A stretch of 64,000 nt of DNA from Halobellus sp. MBLA0158 (lineage in GTDB: Archaea; Halobacteriota; Halobacteria; Halobacteriales; Haloferacaceae). The notes below the pieces were generated by a model, which was not told the DNA's origin, did no database searches, and worked only from the letters and a program-made list of their open reading frames with translations. The stretch is from assembly GCF_041477585.1 (NCBI RefSeq), contig NZ_JBGNYA010000001.1, positions 496,001 to 560,000 on the forward strand. Reading direction: 5' to 3'. The translations under genes and the position numbers were made by a program. Below are positions 60,049 through 64,000 of this stretch, in pieces. Every line of letters begins with the position of its first letter. Position 1 is the first letter of the stretch.

Positions 60049-61595
60049 GCGTCATCGTCTACGGGCTGGCGGCGATCATCGTCCTGATGATGGTCATCGG
60101 GCTCTACGTCGCCCGGAAGGTCAAGGGCGACAGCATCAACTACATCGTCGCCGGTCGGGGGCTCATCCTTCCGTTGGCCGCCGCGACGCTTATGGCGCAA
60201 TCGCTGGACTCGAACGCCACACTCGGGAACACGGACCTCGTCGCGGCCGCCGGCTTCTGGGCCGGCGCGGCGCTGCCGGTCGGCCTGGCGCTGTGTCTCA
60301 CCCTCACCGGGCTCTTCTTCGCCAAGCCGATGAACCGGATGAACCTCACGACGCTCCCGGACTTCTTCCGCCGGAAGTACGGCCGGTCGTCCGAGATCGT
60401 CGCCAGCCTGATTATGTCCGTCGCGTACGCGTTCCTCCTCGCGGGGAACCTCGTCGCCGGCGGCTATCTCTTCCAGATCTTCGTCGGCACGAGCTTCGAG
60501 CTCGGCGTGTTCATCATCGCGGGGCTCGTGCTCGCGTACACCGTCGCCGGCGGGCTGTTCGCCGTGGCCTACACCGACGTGTTGCAGGCGCTCGTCGCCT
60601 TCGTCGGGTCGATGGCGCTCATCGTCTTCGTCGCGACCCAGTACGGCATCACCATCCCGAGCGGGATGGGGCCCACGAACCTCGGGCAGCTCACCGACCC
60701 GAGCCAGGGCGCCTACATCAACCTCGCGACCATCGTCGCGCTCGGCCTGGGCGACATCGTCGCCATCGACTTCATGGAGCGGGTGTTCGCGGCCGACAGC
60801 CCCGAGACCGCACAGAAGGCCTGCTTCGTCGGGGCCGCGGGCACGCTGATCATCGGCATCCCGTTCTCGATGGTGGCGCTATCGGCGAACTCCATCCTGG
60901 CGGCGCTGGGCGTCCAGTCCGGTAGCCAAGCGGTGCTGTACACGCTGCTGCAGAACGCGGTCCCGCCGTGGCTGGCGGCGCTCGTCCTCGCGGGCATCGT
61001 CGCCGCCTCCTTCTCGACGAGCGACGGGGCCATCCTCGGCACCTCGGCGGTCATCGCCCGGAACGTCGGCGACATCCGCGTGAACGAGCAACCGAGCAAC
61101 GCGGTCGCGGCCGACGGCGGCACCGAGGAGGGCTTCTTCGGCACCGAGAGCGACAAACTGCTCACGGTCACCCGCCTGATGTCCGTCCCGATCACGCTGC
61201 TCGGCATCTTCTTCGCCATCCAGGTATCGGCCACCGGGATGCTGCTGGTGCTCGCGTTCGACATTATGCTGGCGGGCGCGTTCGTCCCGCTTCTGTTCGG
61301 CCTCTACTGGTCGGAGATGGCGAACACGCCCGCCGCGCTCGCCTCGATGCTCGCGGGGTCGGCGACGCGCCTGCTGCTGTTCGTGCTCGTGCCGACGACC
61401 TACGCCTACGAGAACACGCTCCTGTACATCCCCAACGACATCTTCACCTCGGCCTTCGACGGCCTGCCGACGTTCATCGCCGCGGGCGTGAGCCTCGTCG
61501 TCTTCGTCGCCGTCGCCTACGCGACGCGCAACACCCACGACGCGCGCACGCTCTCGATCCACGAGCAGGGGCAGGGCCAGTACGCCGACGACTGA
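60039..61595 (+). CDS. Sodium:solute symporter (SSS family)
   Basis: 518 residues from GTG 60039 (a second GTG at 60045 is equally likely), about 13 membrane helices. Family features: YIVAGRGLILPLAAATLMAQS, ATLGNTDLVAAAGFWAGAALPVG, and the sodium-site region ASFSTSDGAILGTSAVIARN. Takes up an organic solute with Na+. The substrate is not clear; the AbrB-PhoU regulator and agmatinase downstream make a nitrogen compound such as agmatine, a polyamine or urea plausible. Confidence 0.9.
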   Translation: MPVSVIVYGLAAIIVLMMVIGLYVARKVKGDSINYIVAGRGLILPLAAATLMAQSLDSNATLGNTDLVAAAGFWAGAALPVGLALCLTLTGLFFAKPMNRMNLTTLPDFFRRKYGRSSEIVASLIMSVAYAFLLAGNLVAGGYLFQIFVGTSFELGVFIIAGLVLAYTVAGGLFAVAYTDVLQALVAFVGSMALIVFVATQYGITIPSGMGPTNLGQLTDPSQGAYINLATIVALGLGDIVAIDFMERVFAADSPETAQKACFVGAAGTLIIGIPFSMVALSANSILAALGVQSGSQAVLYTLLQNAVPPWLAALVLAGIVAASFSTSDGAILGTSAVIARNVGDIRVNEQPSNAVAADGGTEEGFFGTESDKLLTVTRLMSVPITLLGIFFAIQVSATGMLLVLAFDIMLAGAFVPLLFGLYWSEMANTPAALASMLAGSATRLLLFVLVPTTYAYENTLLYIPNDIFTSAFDGLPTFIAAGVSLVVFVAVAYATRNTHDARTLSIHEQGQGQYADD

Positions 61596-61659
61596 CGCAA
61601 ATATTTCCACGTTCGTATTCATTTTGCGACCGTCAGAAAATATTCGAACATATCAAAGA

Positions 61660-61701
61660 GCATTTATCGCTACTCCGTAAATCATAGGCCGAAATAAATG
61701 C
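61660..61701. promoter_or_regulatory. 8-bp inverted repeat upstream of AbrB-PhoU gene
   Basis: GCATTTAT (61660-61667) and ATAAATGC (61694-61701), perfect complement with a 26-base spacer. It lies between the symporter stop and the GTG at 61757 and could be a transcript stem or two half-sites. Confidence 0.35.
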
Positions 61702-61756
61702 GAACATCTGGGTCTCGATCTCGGACATACCGCGAGCGCCGTCGGGAGGATCCGCC

Positions 61757-62803
61757 GTGAGCTCGGACGACCTCAGGATGAAGCGGAAGATCCAGAAACT
61801 GGGATCTTCCACGCTCGCGGTGACGCTCCCGGCGGAGTGGGCGCGCGAGCAGGGCCTCGAAAAGGGCGACGAACTCGTCGTCCAGCGCGACGAGAGCAGC
61901 GGGTCGCTGCTTGTGGTCCCGGACACGCCCGCCGAGACGGAGGCGACGGCGACGATCGACGTCGCGTCGCTCGACCCGGAGTCCGTCCGACGGGCCATCC
62001 TCGCGCAGTACGTCCTCGGCCGGCAGCTCATCGAGGTCGAGAGCGACGGGCCGATCGGGCCGCCGATCTTCGAGGCCATCACCGAGACCGAGCGCCGGCT
62101 GATGGGCCTGGGCGTCGTCGAGGAGGGGATCGACACGGTCGCGATCCGCTGTTCGGTCGACCCCGGCGACTTCGAGCTCCCGACGCTGATGGACCGGCTG
62201 TGGCGCACGGAGGCGACGATGCGGTCGGAGGCCGTCGAGGCGCTCCTCTCGTCGGACACCGACCTCGCAGAGCGAGCCATCGGCCGCCAGCGCCAGGTCG
62301 AGAAGCTGTTCTACCTCTTTCTCCGCCTGGTGTTCACGACCTACCGCAACCCCCGCCTCAACGAGTCGGTCGGCCTGGAGACCGGCTTCCCCCTGATCGG
62401 CTACCGGTCCGTCGCCCAGGACGTCGTGCTGATGGCGGGCGCGGCCCGCGACCTGGCCGACGACGTCATCGATGCCGGCGGCGTCGCCCTCGACGCGGAG
62501 ACCCAGGAGCTGCTGACGGAGGTCGCGACCGCGCTCGAAGACGCCGCGACCGCGACCCGCCAGGCGGTCACGAACCCGACGACGACCGCGACGAGCGAGG
62601 GCCGCGAGGCGCTCGCGACGTTCGCGTCACACGCCGACCGAGCCCAGGAACACCTCGAATCGGCCCGGCCCGAACCCCTGCTCGCGCTCCAGCGAATCCT
62701 GCTCGCGCTCCGCCGGAGCGCCGACCACGCCGAAGACAGCCTCGACGTGGCGACGCACTTCGCCTTCCACTCGACCGGCGCCGTCGAGACGAACGGCGTC
62801 TGA
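61757..62803 (+). CDS. AbrB/SpoVT-domain and PhoU-domain regulator
   Basis: GTG 61757 (MSSDDLRMKRKIQKLGSS) gives 348 residues. Residues about 7-50 are a SpoVT/AbrB swapped-hairpin DNA-binding domain (RKIQKLGSSTLAVTLPAEWAREQ); the rest is a PhoU-like helical bundle (EAITETERRLMGLGVVEEG; FYLFLRLVFTTYRNPRL). Proteins of this type regulate phosphate or other uptake genes in haloarchaea. Here it sits between a symporter and agmatinase, so it may control them instead; this is inference. Confidence 0.88.
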   Translation: MSSDDLRMKRKIQKLGSSTLAVTLPAEWAREQGLEKGDELVVQRDESSGSLLVVPDTPAETEATATIDVASLDPESVRRAILAQYVLGRQLIEVESDGPIGPPIFEAITETERRLMGLGVVEEGIDTVAIRCSVDPGDFELPTLMDRLWRTEATMRSEAVEALLSSDTDLAERAIGRQRQVEKLFYLFLRLVFTTYRNPRLNESVGLETGFPLIGYRSVAQDVVLMAGAARDLADDVIDAGGVALDAETQELLTEVATALEDAATATRQAVTNPTTTATSEGREALATFASHADRAQEHLESARPEPLLALQRILLALRRSADHAEDSLDVATHFAFHSTGAVETNGV

Positions 62804-63026
62804 GCGCCGGTAGGCGGCCGTCCCTCGGTTCTCTTCTCCATCCCCCAGCACCGTCGCCTTCCACTTGTGACGCGGGCCTTCCCTTACCTTCGACACCTCC
62901 TCGCGAATATAAGGTCTCAAAGGTCACATCGAGAGTACATACCCGCACAAGCCTGTGTGAGGTGCTTGGATATATTCCAAGAAACGCTTTTCTAAGTAAA
63001 CGAACCACGCTTATTTGTCGTGAATT

Positions 63027-63045
63027 AGCCGACGTACGTTCGGCT
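63027..63045. promoter_or_regulatory. 19-bp near-palindrome upstream of agmatinase
   Basis: AGCCGACGTACGTTCGGCT, symmetric except one base pair. It ends about 30 bp before the agmatinase ATG. An operator or a hairpin in a short leader are both possible. Confidence 0.45.
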
Positions 63046-63074
63046 ATTTCGGCGACTACGACCGATCCACTACA

Positions 63075-64000
63075 ATGACAGAGGACAGATCCGGCCGCGA
63101 CATCTACGGCGAAGCGTACGAGGAAGCGAACGAACCCATCTTCAGCGGCATCCCGACGTTCCTGAAGCTCCCCCAGGTCGACCGCGACAGCCTGGCGGAC
63201 GAGGACGTCGACATCGGCATCCTGGGCGCGCCGCTGGACACGGCCACGACGATCCGGCCGGGCACCCGCTACGGCCCCCGCGCGGTCCGCGCGGCGTCGA
63301 CGGTGCCCTCGCCGCCGTACCAGCACTTCAACATCGAGACCGGCGTCGACCCCTTCGACACCTTCAGCGTCGCCGACACCGGCGACGCGGCGGTCTCGCC
63401 CGGCGACACGCGCCAGAGCCAGCTCAACATCGAGGACGCCGTCTACGAGATCTCCGAACAGGCGACGCCGATCGTCATCGGCGGCGACCACTCCATCTCC
63501 TATCCCGACATCAAGGGCTGGGCGGAGGCCAACGGCTACGACGACATCGGCCTGATCCACTTCGACTGCCACGCCGACACCGGCGACGAGGGCCTCACCG
63601 GCTTCGAGTACGACCACGGCGCCTGGGTCAAGCGCGTCTACGACGACGACCTGATGGCCGGCGAGAACTACACGCTCATCGGCCCGCGCGGCTTCTGGCC
63701 CGGCCCCGACACCTACGAGGAGATGCGCGAGGCCGGAATGAAGTGGTACACCGCGATGGAGGTCGGCAATATGGACCTCGACGACATCGTCGCCGACGCC
63801 GTCGAGCGCGCGACCGACGGCACAGACGCCGTCTGGGTCTCCTTCGACGTCGACGTGATGGAGCCCGCCTACGCGCCCGGCACCGGCGAGCCCGAACCGG
63901 GCGGCCTCATCCCGCGCGAGGCGATCTATATGGTCCGCGAGGTCGTCAAGGCGCTCGATCCCGACGACTTCGGCTTCGACGTCGTCGAGGTCTCGCCCGC
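63075..64000 (+). CDS. speB: Agmatinase/ureohydrolase, 3' end beyond window
   Basis: ATG 63075 (MTEDRSGRDIYGEAYE); 308 codons are visible and the gene runs off the right edge. Ureohydrolase metal ligands: His139 in GGDHS, Asp164, His166 and Asp168 in FDCHADTG, Asp258 and Asp260 in SFDVDVMEPA, with PGTGEPEPGG following. It hydrolyses agmatine to putrescine and urea, or a related guanidino compound. The upstream symporter and regulator make a catabolic unit plausible. Confidence 0.88.
   Translation, partial: MTEDRSGRDIYGEAYEEANEPIFSGIPTFLKLPQVDRDSLADEDVDIGILGAPLDTATTIRPGTRYGPRAVRAASTVPSPPYQHFNIETGVDPFDTFSVADTGDAAVSPGDTRQSQLNIEDAVYEISEQATPIVIGGDHSISYPDIKGWAEANGYDDIGLIHFDCHADTGDEGLTGFEYDHGAWVKRVYDDDLMAGENYTLIGPRGFWPGPDTYEEMREAGMKWYTAMEVGNMDLDDIVADAVERATDGTDAVWVSFDVDVMEPAYAPGTGEPEPGGLIPREAIYMVREVVKALDPDDFGFDVVEVSP

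Noticed and set aside
1-64000. CRISPR array
   Set aside because: I saw no regularly spaced short direct repeats and no cas genes in the window.
1-64000. Insertion sequences with transposase
   Set aside because: No transposase-like protein is encoded here; only repeats without an enzyme were found.

Overview
The window is chromosomal DNA of a haloarchaeon (class Halobacteria). Evidence: GC-rich DNA with strongly acidic proteins over about 10-64 kb, archaeal ribosomal proteins S6e and S19e, a class I lysyl-tRNA synthetase, archaemetzincin, PDCD5-like DNA-binding protein, twin-arginine lipoproteins, many GTG starts, and several small protein families found mainly in haloarchaea. I cannot name the genus with confidence.

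Bases 1 to about 10011 form an accessory island with visibly lower and patchy GC. It ends exactly at the 3' end of a tRNA-Arg(CCG) gene (10012-10084, minus), the usual attachment site of archaeal integrative elements. The island holds, left to right: the start of an archaeo-eukaryotic primase-polymerase (runs off the left edge) and a small partner gene behind a perfect 17-bp palindrome; a 91-residue orphan; a minus-strand operon of three small genes whose first member (45 aa) looks like a ribbon-helix-helix regulator; an AT-rich two-gene cassette encoding a DUF3696-type AAA ATPase with a built-in C2H2 zinc finger and an overlapping PIN-domain nuclease; a Tat lipoprotein; a three-gene overlapping cassette (PD-(D/E)XK-like protein, DUF6884-like protein, tandem GIY-YIG protein); and a bacterial-PH/SHOCT protein. 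Both nuclease cassettes are followed by diverged copies of the same ~110-bp repeat. The two cassettes are the best candidates for undescribed anti-virus or anti-plasmid systems.

From 10 kb on the window is core genome. Blocks: membrane-anchored ferredoxin, 6-phosphogluconate dehydrogenase, an ATP-grasp ligase, M29 aminopeptidase, S6e, oligoendopeptidase F (10-16.7 kb); redox enzymes (FAD oxidoreductase, aldo/keto reductase), the PitA-type chlorite-dismutase/monooxygenase fusion and a PDZ site-2 protease (16.7-23.7 kb); LysS-PyrH, a MobB-MoaE fusion, a second site-2 protease, ThiL, an AglD/MprF-type membrane protein (25-32.5 kb); S19e-PDCD5-PP-loop ATPase, HisS-TruA (32.6-37.4 kb).

At 38.5-43 kb a GbsR/MarR-type regulator is divergent from a translationally coupled operon (secreted CARDB-like protein, ABC ATPase, two ABC permeases); two copies of a 22-bp palindrome lie between them and are the probable operators. 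A single membrane-protein gene follows, bracketed by two ~80-bp palindromic repeats that each begin at a stop codon. Then come universal stress proteins, archaemetzincin, Hsp20, PheA, HisH, a PhnDCE-type ABC importer, family 4 uracil-DNA glycosylase, DUF99, a DHH phosphoesterase and a cluster of three universal stress proteins with an acetyltransferase (44-57.5 kb). The window ends with a sodium:solute symporter, an AbrB-PhoU regulator and an agmatinase (cut by the right edge), a plausible uptake and degradation unit with its own palindromic upstream sites.
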